Shown piece after piece: positions 39,787 through 48,406 of a stretch of DNA of 64,000 nt (position 1 is its first letter; the number at the start of each line of letters is the position of its first letter). This DNA comes from an uncultured Flavobacterium sp. (lineage in GTDB: Bacteria; Bacteroidota; Bacteroidia; Flavobacteriales; Flavobacteriaceae). Both the position numbers and the translations under genes were made by a program. The notes below the pieces were generated by a model. That model made no database searches, was not told the DNA's origin, and worked only from the letters and a program-made list of their open reading frames with translations. The DNA lies in assembly GCF_946478785.1 (NCBI RefSeq), contig NZ_CAMLDD010000012.1:1-64000 (forward strand), read 5' to 3'.

Positions 39787-39927
39787 AACATTAGATTTTT
39801 GAATTATGTATAATAAAACAACAATCTGTTAACAAACAGTCAAAACATTGTTTCTATTCATTGTTCCACGTCATCCTTTTTATTTATTTTTGTATTGTAA
39901 AAATATTCGTGCTTAATTACGTTATTG

Positions 39928-40119
39928 CTAAATCCGAATTACCACTCTGAAGCTCAACGGCTTCTCGATTTAACAAGCAAATAATGTATGTAAGGTACGC
40001 CGTCATGGCGTGGCTTTGCATCATTGCTTGTTTAAGGGTGTGGTAATCCTGGATTTAGTGTGGTGTAAATGTCCACGCTTATTTTTGCAATAAACATTTA
40101 TAAATCCTAATTACCACAC
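39928..40119 (+). other. Large structured leader with mutually exclusive pairing arms
   Basis: An outer arm at 39928-39947 pairs with 40038-40058. An inner 9-bp arm at 39972-39980 pairs with 40024-40032. Small hairpins lie inside, at gaagc/gcttc (39949-39964) and acgcc/ggcgt (39997-40011). The outer left arm recurs at 40101-40119, immediately before the start codon of the secreted protein gene, so the right arm could pair with either copy. A further 6-bp hairpin spans about 40059-40079. This layout looks like a cis-acting RNA switch or a folded DNA recombination site. No known riboswitch family was recognised. Confidence 0.6.
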
Positions 40120-40120
40120 A

Positions 40121-41461
40121 ATGAAAAAGCACTATCAAAAGTACTGCAGACATTTGGCGTACGCCATTATTTCCACTTCCTCATTTTTATTTACTACGAA
40201 AACATTTTCTCAGGAAACCTTCACTATCACTCCTGAATTATCCAAGAAAGTTGTAGAAACCTACAAGTTAGAATCCTTTAAAATTTATCCTGTAACACTT
40301 CAAGAAGTAGATTACAAAACTTTTGATACTGCCCAGGTATTAACTACTGGATACAAAAGACAACAGCATCGACTTGAGCAATACAAATCTGCATACGATG
40401 AATACAATAATGCCTTAAAAGCAAATTCAGAAAAGCAGGACGCTATCAAAATCATTTCACAAAATATTGATACATTTTTATCTTCTGATGAAAAATATGA
40501 GATCAAAGAAAAACTCTTAATTGATTCCCAAGCATTAGCAGACAAATACGGCATAAAAGTTTTAGTCGATGATAACCGAATTAAACTTCAAAGCATCTTA
40601 ACTACTCCTGACACAAAGAATAATACTGCAACTACTCCGCAAAGGCAAATTCTGATATATGAAAAGGATAAACGTGCTAATAAGAATGATTTAAGAACCT
40701 TTAAATTTGAAATTTCACATTATAACATTGTTGAACCAGAAAAGACACATAATTACAGAATGTATTTAGAAGTTTCTAAGGAAATTTTGCAAGTACCAAA
40801 AACGGAAACAGGAAAAGTATTATCTGATAAGATTATTAAGAAATCAGTATATGTGATTAAAGAAAATCCTGTAGACATAAGTATATTATCTGGTGATTTT
40901 ATAGAGCTGCCTGAAAAACACTCATTAATTACAAATGATGTAGCCTACAAATTCATGAAAAATGAGCTAATAACACAATCGAATGAACATTACAATCAGC
41001 ATGAGGAATTCATCGGTTTTCCAATCATCAAAAAATCAGGAACTGATGAACTGTATTACATTATGTCAAATCAATTTATCCTTCAATTAACAGGCGTAGT
41101 TGAAAGAGCCAAATTTCAAAATCTTGGGAATACATCAGAGTATAAAATGTGGAAAAGTAAATACTTGGCTTTATTACAATCTGCACAAACAAATGTAAAT
41201 TCTTGTAATGCTATCATTGGAAAACATACATATTTGAATAGAATAGGTCAAAAGAAATACGATACTAATACGTTTACAAAACAAGAAAAATCAAGTTTTA
41301 ATCAAAACCTTGATTCATTAAATGACAAATTAAAACAAATAGGAGAATTAGAAAATCAACGTGATAATTTATCATTTTATAATAACAAAGCTTCTATTGA
41401 AGAATCTGTAAAATCATATAATTTATCAACGTATTATAATACGACAAGTAGATGTTATTAG
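40121..41461 (+). CDS. Secreted protein of unknown function, transposon cargo
   Basis: The 446-residue protein has a signal peptide (SSFLFTTKTFSQE) and then a mostly alpha-helical, lysine- and glutamate-rich body. A predicted coiled coil covers about 80-130 (QHRLEQYKSAYDEYNNALKA) and another lies near the C-terminus (NQNLDSLNDKLKQIGELEN). There is no sorting domain, lipobox or catalytic signature. I do not recognise the family. It is the only clearly exported product of the transposon. It is preceded by an unusual structured leader ending at its start codon, so expression may be conditional. Confidence 0.7.
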   Translation: MKKHYQKYCRHLAYAIISTSSFLFTTKTFSQETFTITPELSKKVVETYKLESFKIYPVTLQEVDYKTFDTAQVLTTGYKRQQHRLEQYKSAYDEYNNALKANSEKQDAIKIISQNIDTFLSSDEKYEIKEKLLIDSQALADKYGIKVLVDDNRIKLQSILTTPDTKNNTATTPQRQILIYEKDKRANKNDLRTFKFEISHYNIVEPEKTHNYRMYLEVSKEILQVPKTETGKVLSDKIIKKSVYVIKENPVDISILSGDFIELPEKHSLITNDVAYKFMKNELITQSNEHYNQHEEFIGFPIIKKSGTDELYYIMSNQFILQLTGVVERAKFQNLGNTSEYKMWKSKYLALLQSAQTNVNSCNAIIGKHTYLNRIGQKKYDTNTFTKQEKSSFNQNLDSLNDKLKQIGELENQRDNLSFYNNKASIEESVKSYNLSTYYNTTSRCY

Positions 41462-41637
41462 TAGGATGAATCTAAATCCTGCACATTGAGCGGGATTTAG
41501 ATATTTCACATAAATGTAAAACGTAAGAATATTTTGTTATATTTGACAAAAATACCTTAATAAATAAACCAAATTTTTATTAAGAAAACACTAAAGATCA
41601 AATATTTAATTTAAAAACACTTACTTTTGTTTACTTT

Positions 41638-42672
41638 ATGAAAGGACTTAATATTAATAGAAATAAAATAGAAAGTGTTTTAAATGAAAATTTAGCTGGA
41701 AAATATCAAATAACAAAAGATACAAAGTCAGATGTTTTAATCGTTTATAAATTTGTAGCAACTGGGGAAAATACTGCATCATTAAACATTCATTATGTAA
41801 ATGACGGTAGCACAACATTACAATATAAAACTGGAGCTAATCAAGATTTATCATTACAAATTGCAACTTTAATTAAAGAAAGCTGTTCAGTAAAAGTATT
41901 TAAATCTAATAGTTTTTATTTGAAAGCTATTAGAAAAGAAGATTTTGATGTTTTGGTTGAGTTTTTGTTAGAAGAAAACACAATTGAAAGTGATCAAACA
42001 CAGAAAAATCATAGAATTGTAAAAATCAAAGGTCATCAAGGTGATAATATAACCTTGCATCACCATAGTAATGGTTCATTTCAAGCGCAAGGAAAACCAA
42101 AATTACTTTTCAATGACATTATTTTTCTTCTGTCAGAATTAATGCCATTTAAAGAAATTATTAGTAGTCAATTAGAATTTTATGAATATAATTTAACTCC
42201 TGCTGATTATATTGGAGAATTAGAAATTAAATTACCTATTGCAAGTCAATATTTAGAAGAAAAAATAAAAAGTATAATTAGTCCGTCATTATTGGCTAAT
42301 AAAATTTCGGTGGAATTTGAGGATTATTCTATTTTAGCATTTCCTGCTTTAAGAGGCCTTGAAGGTGTGATAAAGCAATTATTCTTTGAGAAGGGAATTG
42401 TAATAAATAATAAAGATGGTTTTAAGGATTATATCCTTAAGCAAGGATCAAAAATTACTTTAACTGATTTAGCAAAAGAAGATGTAAAATGCTCAAAGAC
42501 ACAAATTGCAATTTGTAAAATGTATGACTTTTTCATTGCTCATAGAAATAGTGTATTTCATGTAGATGGAATTATTTCAACTACAAGAGTTTTAAGTTTT
42601 CAAGAAGCTATAAATATAATAAATACATCATTTGATTTGATTGAAAAAAGTTTTACTAGTATCAAAAAATAA
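41638..42672 (+). CDS. rnlA: RnlA-like RNase LS toxin
   Basis: The 344-residue protein has the length and layout of E. coli RnlA (about 357 residues): two N-terminal alpha/beta modules and a C-terminal HEPN domain. The HEPN motif R-x4-H is present as R303-NSVF-H308 within YDFFIAHRNSVFHVDG. In E. coli, RnlA degrades mRNA during T4 infection and is held by RnlB. The next gene, 1 bp downstream, resembles RnlB, which strongly supports the assignment. The predicted role is a cytoplasmic mRNA endoribonuclease, as a type II toxin or abortive-infection effector, carried as transposon cargo. Overall identity to the E. coli protein looks low. Confidence 0.78.
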   Translation: MKGLNINRNKIESVLNENLAGKYQITKDTKSDVLIVYKFVATGENTASLNIHYVNDGSTTLQYKTGANQDLSLQIATLIKESCSVKVFKSNSFYLKAIRKEDFDVLVEFLLEENTIESDQTQKNHRIVKIKGHQGDNITLHHHSNGSFQAQGKPKLLFNDIIFLLSELMPFKEIISSQLEFYEYNLTPADYIGELEIKLPIASQYLEEKIKSIISPSLLANKISVEFEDYSILAFPALRGLEGVIKQLFFEKGIVINNKDGFKDYILKQGSKITLTDLAKEDVKCSKTQIAICKMYDFFIAHRNSVFHVDGIISTTRVLSFQEAINIINTSFDLIEKSFTSIKK

Positions 42673-42673
42673 T

Positions 42674-43051
42674 ATGGAAAATAATAAATACATATTACAA
42701 AAGACTGAAAACAACGAGTTTGGTTTTTTAGCATTAAGCATTGATTATTCAAGGCTCGATGAATATATTTATGATGTTGAAAAAGAATTAAAAAAGAAAA
42801 AATATATTGGTAAAATAGTATTTGATTTATTAGTTAATAATGGCATTAATGATAGATTTTATTCTTGTTTATTTGATGGTCAGAAAATTTTATTGGGTTC
42901 CTTATCATCTATAAAAAATTTAGACAATGATATTCAAAAAGCTTCATCTAATTTTTATTTATCTAATTTCGATATTATTAACAACTCTTATATTTCTAAA
43001 CAATCTAAGTTTTTAATTAAGAAAAAATTATTAAGTACATCTATAATATAG
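42674..43051 (+). CDS. rnlB: RnlB-like antitoxin
   Basis: From ATG 42674 (MENNKYIL), 1 bp after the rnlA stop, the protein has 125 residues, like E. coli RnlB (about 123). The conserved segment IGKIVFDLLVNNGINDRF resembles the RnlB region GEILFDLLCANG followed by RF. An upstream in-frame ATG inside rnlA is possible but less likely. RnlB binds RnlA and silences its RNase activity. Pairing directly after the toxin gene differs from the common antitoxin-first order but matches the rnlAB arrangement. Confidence 0.78.
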   Translation: MENNKYILQKTENNEFGFLALSIDYSRLDEYIYDVEKELKKKKYIGKIVFDLLVNNGINDRFYSCLFDGQKILLGSLSSIKNLDNDIQKASSNFYLSNFDIINNSYISKQSKFLIKKKLLSTSII

Positions 43052-43191
43052 AACCCACCATATACTACGCAATCAACTGTTTATGTATTAAAGATCAATT
43101 TGTATTTAATAAGGATAAATACATCCTTCTCAATTTGTGATCTTACATGTTATATTGTTTGCTTTTATAAAGAACTTAGCATTAGAAATAC

Positions 43192-43223
43192 AAGAAAAAC
43201 CGTCTATTCAGACGGTTTTTCTT
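43192..43223. terminator. Bidirectional terminator at the right end of the transposon
   Basis: A perfect 13-bp stem (aagaaaaaccgtc/gacggtttttctt) surrounds loop tattca. The A and T runs in the arms allow termination on both strands. It overlaps the last codons of the 46-residue ORF on the minus strand and ends the rnlAB transcript on the plus strand. Confidence 0.85.
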
Positions 43224-43344
43224 GTTCAACAGATTTCTCTTCATTAACAATTTCTTCTTTATCGTCATTAAGATTTTCTACAACTGTTTGTTCCTCTTTT
43301 TTAGTAGCAAAGCTTTCTTGGATGTGATCTGAAAGATTTTTCAT
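43204..43344 (-). CDS. 46-residue micro-protein with MKxLSxHIQE motif
   Basis: The minus-strand ORF starts MKNLSDHIQESFATK and continues with a strongly acidic, low-complexity tail (NDDKEEIVNEEKSVEQ). The first ten residues match those of the 58-residue ORF at 37159-37335. Its stop codon lies inside the terminator stem, as expected for a compact gene. It transcribes inward from the right end of the transposon. Function is unknown. Confidence 0.55.
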   Translation of the reverse strand: MKNLSDHIQESFATKKEEQTVVENLNDDKEEIVNEEKSVEQEKPSE

Positions 43345-43416
43345 GGTATATTTGTTTAAATTTATAGTTTATATATATTTAAACAAATATCTCAGTTATG
43401 ATTGAAGGAATTCAAA

Positions 43417-43441
43417 GTGGTATACTGGGTATATTATTATC
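43417..43441. repeat. Terminal inverted repeat, right end of the IS1595-family transposon
   Basis: These 25 bp are a perfect inverted copy of 34598-34622. The next 8 bp outward duplicate the left flank. Confidence 0.93.
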
Positions 43442-43449
43442 TTAATTTT
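43442..43449. repeat. Target site duplication, right copy
   Basis: The octamer ttaatttt is identical to 34590-34597 and abuts the right inverted repeat. Confidence 0.9.
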
Positions 43450-43580
43450 ATAAAATAAGAAATTTAAAAAGGACTAATCACTAGTCCTAAATATTTCTTT
43501 AACTTGTTCTATTAATTTTCTAATTCTTACAACAAAAAACTAAAAATTTTATTCAACAAAACAAGAACACCCAATTTAAA

Positions 43581-43626
43581 AAAAAATAGAGTAAAAAAAC
43601 TAAGTTTTCTTTACTCTATTTTTTTT
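43581..43626. terminator. Hairpin terminator right of the transposon
   Basis: An A/T-rich stem (aatagagtaaa pairing with tttactctatt) ends in a long T run on the plus strand and an A run on the left. It lies in the former upstream region of the HTCS gene, now separated from it by the transposon. A weaker hairpin (ggacta/tagtcc) lies at about 43471-43487. Confidence 0.6.
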
Positions 43627-43760
43627 AATTTATAAATATTATAGTTTCTCTTATCTGCCAAAATCATCTTGTAAACTTACAATATCTTTCTCCAAACATT
43701 TAGCTAAACTAAAATTCATTCTATATTTTATTTGCTGTTTATATATCAATATTAAAAGTG

Positions 43761-44754
43761 ACCCTTTGGGTGTAATTATTTGTAGTAAAACAAACTAACT
43801 ACATATTAGCCAAGATGCTAAAAATCAACATCTTGAATCCAACAAACAAACTAATATCTATGACAAATATAGTAAAAAATTATTTTGGAATTTTAGAAGT
43901 TATAAGTTCTTTGAATTGCAAATTTAGAGTACAAATCGGATGTTGGCAGAAAACAAAAAATGTCTGACTTAGAAGTAGTTGCATTAAGTTTGACTGCTGA
44001 ATTTATGTCTATTGACAGTGAAAATTCTTTATTTAAGGAGATTAACAAGCAACAAATGCCTAACTTAATTGAGCGAAGTCAGTTCAATAAAAGAAGACGA
44101 AAACTGTTTTTATTTTTAGAAGAATTAAGAACAAAATTAGCTTCTCGATTTTTAGAATTTGAAGTTTATTCCATCTTGGATAGCATGCGCTGGAGATTTG
44201 AAAATTTACACGTCATATGAGAATTAAAATCTGTAAAAATGAATTTGAAACAGCTCCTTCAAAGGATTTTGCGCTTCTCAAAACAGTTGGTTTTATGGAT
44301 ATAAACTGCATGGAACTTGTTCTATAAATGGAATTTTCCATTCATTAGATATTATGAAAACAGAAGTTCAAGATGTTCATTTTTTGAAGAACACAAAAAA
44401 ACAAATATCTGATTATGTGTCACTTAGTAATATAGGCTACTTATCTCAAAACATTGAGTTAGATTTGTTGAAACAGTAAATATAAAATTAGAAACGCGAA
44501 AAAGAGCTAATCAAAAAGATTATAAGCCACAATCTTATATCTTTAGAAACCCAGAAAAAGAATTGAAACATTATTTTCACAACTATGTGATCAGTTCAGA
44601 ATTAGAAACAATTATGCCAAAACTTTTGAAGGGTTTAAAACAAGAATTTTAGCAAAAAAAACGGCATTAACATTGGTCAATATATCAATAAATTCATCTT
44701 TATAGGCCAATAAACAATATTAAGAATCAAACAATTTAATTACACCCAACGGGT
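43761..44754. mobile_element. Degenerate IS982-family insertion sequence
   Basis: Imperfect 18-bp inverted repeats (accctttgggtgtaatta at 43761-43778 and its complement with one mismatch at 44737-44754) bound 994 bp, the usual IS982 length. The transposase gene between them is broken. A clear target duplication was not seen. Confidence 0.85.
43860..44713 (+). pseudogene. IS982-family transposase, multiply frameshifted
   Basis: Conceptual translation gives CKFRVQIGCWQ in one frame, then MSDLEVVALSLTAEFMSID and SQFNKRRRKLFLFLEELR in the next. Further on come FGYKLHGTCSINGIFHSLD and the family's C-terminal LAKKTALTLVQYINKFIFIG. These are IS982 transposase segments in order. A frameshift after GCWQKTK, several later frameshifts or deletions (including loss of the middle DDE segment) and stops make it inactive. 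Confidence 0.88.
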
Positions 44755-45499
44755 TAAGAGTAATAAATTATTCATTCAAAATAGATTACCATTATGAACT
44801 ATGCTGAGTATTGAAAACTTTAAGAAAACAAAACCATGAGTGATAAGTAATATTAATCACCATCCTATTAATCTAACAATATTTAGAAACTAAAAGTATA
44901 AATTACAAACTTCTTAATTCAACTTTATATTGAACCAATTGCTCCAAATCTCCCAAAAAAAGTTCGACATTTGTTCGGGCGGGGCTGAAAGACAAATAAC
45001 GCCAATGAAAGACATTGGAGTTATTTTGCCATTTCATGTTTGCATATTCCATTAATTTAGATATCTTTATTCTCTGAGTTACATCAATTTTCTGAATATC
45101 CTATACGTATCCTTTTTTCAATGAGCTTGCGAACACCCATAAATAAAAAATTTAAAATTTGAGTTCTGGATCATACTACTCTATAAATAAAGAATAAAAA
45201 AGAAATCTGAGTTTTGTGGCAGAATCGTGGCACATGTTATTTTTGAAAAGTAAAACCTCAGCAAAATTAAAGTACTAATAAGTTTAGGTTCGAAACTTTT
45301 AGGGGCAATAATTGCCACAACAATTGTTTATTTCTTATCTTTGATATTGTAATATTTAATACGCTGTAAGTTAAGTGACCCTATAGGTGACCCTTGCTTA
45401 AATAATATATTGTAACCCCTTGTATTTACTGGGATTGACATAAAATCCGCGGAACCTCTTTCTCCGCCAGTAGAAGTTTCAAAAGAAACTTTAAAAATC

Positions 45500-45533
45500 A
45501 AAAGCCTTTAAACACTAGTGTTTAAAGGCTTTT
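45500..45533. terminator. 34-bp perfect palindrome, probable terminator
   Basis: Two 17-base halves (left half aaaagcctttaaacact) are exact reverse complements with no spacer, followed by cg after the T run. As RNA this is a strong hairpin with a U tail. It lies about 30 bp after a tRNA-like CCA end, where a tRNA terminator would be expected. Confidence 0.65.
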
Positions 45534-45606
45534 TCGTTGAGAATGGTATCGAACCCTGCTAGAAAAAGGGGATCAGTTGCAAAAGTTGGGGATTAGGCAA
45601 AAAGAT

Positions 45607-45632
45607 GGATCAATACATATTGTTGTGGGGAA
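45607..45632. repeat. 26-bp inverted repeat, right copy
   Basis: This is the exact reverse complement of positions 24-49. Similarity ends abruptly at both edges. It may be one end of an old mobile element or a recombination site, but no partner enzyme is adjacent. Confidence 0.5.
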
Positions 45633-45706
45633 TAAGACCTTCTTTTAGGTTACCAATCTATTTTTGTGTTGTTTTTTCAAGCCCTGGGCGACCAATAGTT
45701 GTAAGG

Positions 45707-45956
45707 CTATGATTCGTTGCTTCTGAGTATCTTATCGATCTTGCCGCTTTCATGCAGAAAGATACCCACAAGCCTGGTATAGGGCAGAATTCCGGTCTGC
45801 CTGTACTTTATAATAGTGTTATTGAACAGCCCGAACATCTTTTTTAAATCTTCATTTCTGTAATATTCAGGCTTCAAAACTTTTCCCCTGACTGATTTTT
45901 GAATCAATACTTTCCAGCCTTGCCAATACAGACTCTGTCAACTCTTTCACATCCAT
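45707..45956 (-). pseudogene. HTH (excisionase-like) DNA-binding protein, frameshifted
   Basis: From an ATG at 45956 the minus strand reads MDVKELTESVLARLESID and then shifts frame into KSVRGKVLKPEYYRNEDLKKMFG, NNTIIKYRQTGILPYTRL and ESGKIDKILRSN. This matches the small helix-turn-helix proteins found with Bacteroidota mobile elements (HTH_17 type, where LKKxFGxSNNTI...GILPYxRLG is usual). A single frameshift near residue 20 breaks it. It is another trace of an integrated element. Confidence 0.65.
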
Positions 45957-46593
45957 CACATAAGATTGTTCTTTTCTTTCTTCATCATTGGTGAGCTTTC
46001 TACTTATTATTAATTTTGTCTCCTTTACATTCTACCAGCTTTCCAGTCTTCTCTTAAGCTCCTGCATTACTGCAATAAATTTATCTAAAAATCTAATCTG
46101 CTTCTCTTTATATGTATACCCTTAAATTCCGAAAACTGCCTTCTTATTGTACTTAATACTTTCTGGTGCCCCTCATTATCGTTATAGATAAAATTTAGAA
46201 CAATAAATTTCTGAAAACTTGTCCTGTTTTTTTAGGATCATTTAAATCAAAATATAAAATACTTTCATCCATTAAGCTTATTACTTCAATTGACACCATT
46301 TTTTAGTTTAATGGCAAATCGTAACTCAAGAAATTTTGGAGTGGATACCTTTTTTGTCACAAAAATATAAAAGTCAAAAAAAATATGGTCCATTTTCTGA
46401 GCGCATTTATAGTTGGCTCTTTTTTGAACGCTTGTCAATTCCCATAATAATCGGTTCAAAATAATGGTTCGGAATTATATTGCTCCAAAAAGACAAAAAT
46501 ATTATCAATTTAAGTTTTGTGAGAGAGTCGTGACATAAGTTAAGAATACAAATTCAGTATTGATGAGTGTTAGATCGTTTAAACTCTTATATA

Positions 46594-47698
46594 TTAACTT
46601 TTAAAGTGTTTTGCTTTTGTTAATGCAGAAGCTATTACCTGATGCATATCATAATATTTATATTCTGCCAGGCGTCCACCAAAGATTACCTTATCTTCCA
46701 TTTTTACTAATTCATTGTATAACTTAAGTTTTTTTTCATTATAGACATCATTTATTGGATAATAGGCCTCCAAACCCGGTTTCCATTCCTGAGGGTATTC
46801 TTTAGTTACAAGAGTTCCTGGTTGTTTGCCAAATTCAAAGTGTTTATGTTCTATAATGCGGGTGTACGGAATATTACTTTCTGTGAAGTTTATTACCGAA
46901 ACACCTTGATAGGTTCGGAATATTCATGAACTCATGCTCAAATCTTAAACTTCTGTATTGTAAATGCCCAAATTTATAATTATAAAACTCATCAAGTTTA
47001 CCTGTATATACTATATTATCAGCTAGTTTGCAAATTTCACTTCGATGCTCAAAAAAATCAATACCTGTTTGTACTTCAATTCCTGATAAAAGACAATCAA
47101 TCAATTTATTATATCCGCCAATAGGAATTCCCTGATACTTATCATTAAAATAGTTGTTATCATATACAAATCTGACAGGTAAACGCTTAATAATAGATTT
47201 TGGTAACTCAGTTGTTTTACGCCCCCACTGTTTTTCTGTATAACCTTTGATAAAAAGTTCATATAAATCAGTACCTACCATTGTAATGGCTTGATCTTCG
47301 AGATTCTTAGGAATATTAATCCCTGATTTTACAATTTGATCTTCAATTTTTTTAGCTACTTCCTCTGGATTCTTAATCTTCCATAATTGATAAAAAGTAT
47401 TCATGTTAAAAGGCAGATTGAACAACTCCCCTTTATAATTCGCAAGTGGACAATATATAAAGTGATTAAACTCTACATAAGAATTAACATAGTCCCAAAT
47501 CTCTTTACTATTTGTATGAAAGATATGTGGTCCATATTTATGTACATTAATGCCTTCTATCTTTTCGCAATAAATATTTCCCCCGGTATGGTTTCTTTTA
47601 TCTATTACTAAACATCTTTTACCAATATCTGTCATTTCTCGTGCAAATACAGCTCCATATAATCCGGATCCTACAATCAGGAAATCATATTCCTTCAT
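46594..47698 (-). pseudogene. glf: UDP-galactopyranose mutase, broken by a one-base insertion
   Basis: Residues 1-264 read as UDP-galactopyranose mutase: FAD-binding VGSGLYGAVFAREM, KRNHTGGNIY, KYGPHIFHTN, GYTEKQWGR and SIIKRLPVRF. After FMNIPN the frame is lost, but the next frame continues perfectly with YQGVSVINFTE, PYTRIIEHKHFEFGKQPGT, EYPQEWKPGLEAYYP and GGRLAEYKYYDMHQVIASAL, to a stop at 46594. The total of 1,105 bp equals a normal 367-residue gene plus one base. One extra base in the gg pair at 46912-46913 explains it. Glf makes UDP-galactofuranose in the cytoplasm. The gene overlaps the DUF707 gene stop by 4 bp. It could be a recent mutation or a sequencing error. Confidence 0.9.
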
Positions 47699-48342
47699 AG
47701 TTTAATATCGTAAATATCAAAACTTAAACTATACTTTTTCATGTAATCATTTAGTTCTTCGTGGTGGTCGGATTGCACAGGTCTGGTATGTTCAGAACTT
47801 ACATCATCAATTATTGCGATATTCATTTTAGTAAAATCTAAAATTACACCCCAATGATAATCAATACCCCAGCCACTTTTTGATTCATCAAAAGTAAACA
47901 GTACTTTTTTCAGAGCTTCTCTAGAAAAACATGGCTGCATGATTTCAACAAAATTTGTAAATCGGAGTAAAAAGTCTTTATTTTTTGCAGTATGATCATG
48001 GGAGTAATATGAATTTGCAATAGCTGGCTGAGCCAAGTCTAATTTAAGTATTTTCATATACTTAAACAACCTTTTAATATTAGCACTATTTATTGAAATA
48101 TCATCATCAGGCATGTAAAAGTAATTGTACTGACTAATCAAGTTAGGATTACTACGCAGATAATTATATATTAATTTGAATTTACATCCTTTAACTTCGG
48201 TAACATACAAAGAATCATTTTTAAACAATTCATAAGAGTCATCATAAACAATTAAATGAAGATCAAATTTAGAGCGTTTACAAATCCATTGGGGATGTAA
48301 ACTTGTTTTGCCTACAGCAGCTATTACACAGTGTTTATTCAT
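47695..48342 (-). CDS. DUF707-like putative glycosyltransferase
   Basis: From the preferred Met (MNKHCVIAAVGKTSLHP) the protein has 215 residues. An upstream in-frame ATG would overlap the HlyD gene. The segments FDLHLIVYDDS, FYMPDDDISIN (a DxD-like acidic cluster), QPAIANSYYSHDH and GWGIDYHWG match DUF707/GT-A-like proteins. A sugar-transfer role is likely but unproven. It overlaps glf by 4 bp (ATGA), so a galactofuranose or other sugar modification linked to UDP-Galf is possible. It is downstream of the exporter genes of the lanthipeptide cluster. Confidence 0.7.
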   Translation of the reverse strand: MNKHCVIAAVGKTSLHPQWICKRSKFDLHLIVYDDSYELFKNDSLYVTEVKGCKFKLIYNYLRSNPNLISQYNYFYMPDDDISINSANIKRLFKYMKILKLDLAQPAIANSYYSHDHTAKNKDFLLRFTNFVEIMQPCFSREALKKVLFTFDESKSGWGIDYHWGVILDFTKMNIAIIDDVSSEHTRPVQSDHHEELNDYMKKYSLSFDIYDIKL

Positions 48343-48406
48343 TGAAATATTTAAATAGAGATTAACATAAACTTGAACAGATTTTTTATACCATAACCTT
48401 ATTTGG

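Larger units (their letters stand above)
34598..43441. mobile_element. 8.8-kb IS1595-family transposon with passenger genes
   Basis: Perfect 25-bp inverted repeats bound 8,844 bp, and an identical 8-bp sequence (ttaatttt) flanks both ends. The element contains one ISXO2/IS1595-like DDE transposase, which agrees with the 8-bp duplication. The passengers are two paralogous small proteins, a membrane-anchored coiled-coil-like protein, two micro-proteins sharing an N-terminal motif, a zinc-ribbon/HEPN-like gene pair, a secreted protein with a structured leader, and an RnlAB toxin-antitoxin pair. The element inserted just upstream of the HTCS gene. Its perfect ends and duplication suggest a recent event. 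Confidence 0.9.
44755..46593. other. Gene-poor decayed region
   Basis: No intact gene is visible over about 1.8 kb. The stretch holds a possible tRNA-Ser-like 3' end (45444-45469), a 34-bp palindrome, the right copy of the 26-bp inverted repeat, a frameshifted HTH gene and minus-strand coding debris at about 45960-46310 that I cannot name. A degenerate 32-bp direct repeat (45208-45239 and 46511-46542, about three-quarters identical) also lies here. It looks like the scar of one or more integrated elements. Confidence 0.6.

Noticed and set aside
39928..40058. Integron attC site or CRISPR repeat
   Set aside because: The arms lack the RYYYAAC/GTTRRRY core sites, there is no integron integrase or spacer array, and only one such structure exists.
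43100..43327. 75-residue plus-strand frame near the right end of the transposon
   Set aside because: It runs through the terminator and is antisense to the 46-residue ORF, whose motif is shared with another gene; the plus-strand protein has no such support.
44880..45060. Minus-strand frame with text like FHWRYLSFSPARTNVELFLG
   Set aside because: It looks like a coding scrap, but I could not fix a consistent frame to the stop, so it is not listed as a gene.
45444..45469. A real tRNA-Ser gene
   Set aside because: Only the acceptor 3' end looks right; the expected T-loop and all upstream arms are absent, so at most it is a fragment.
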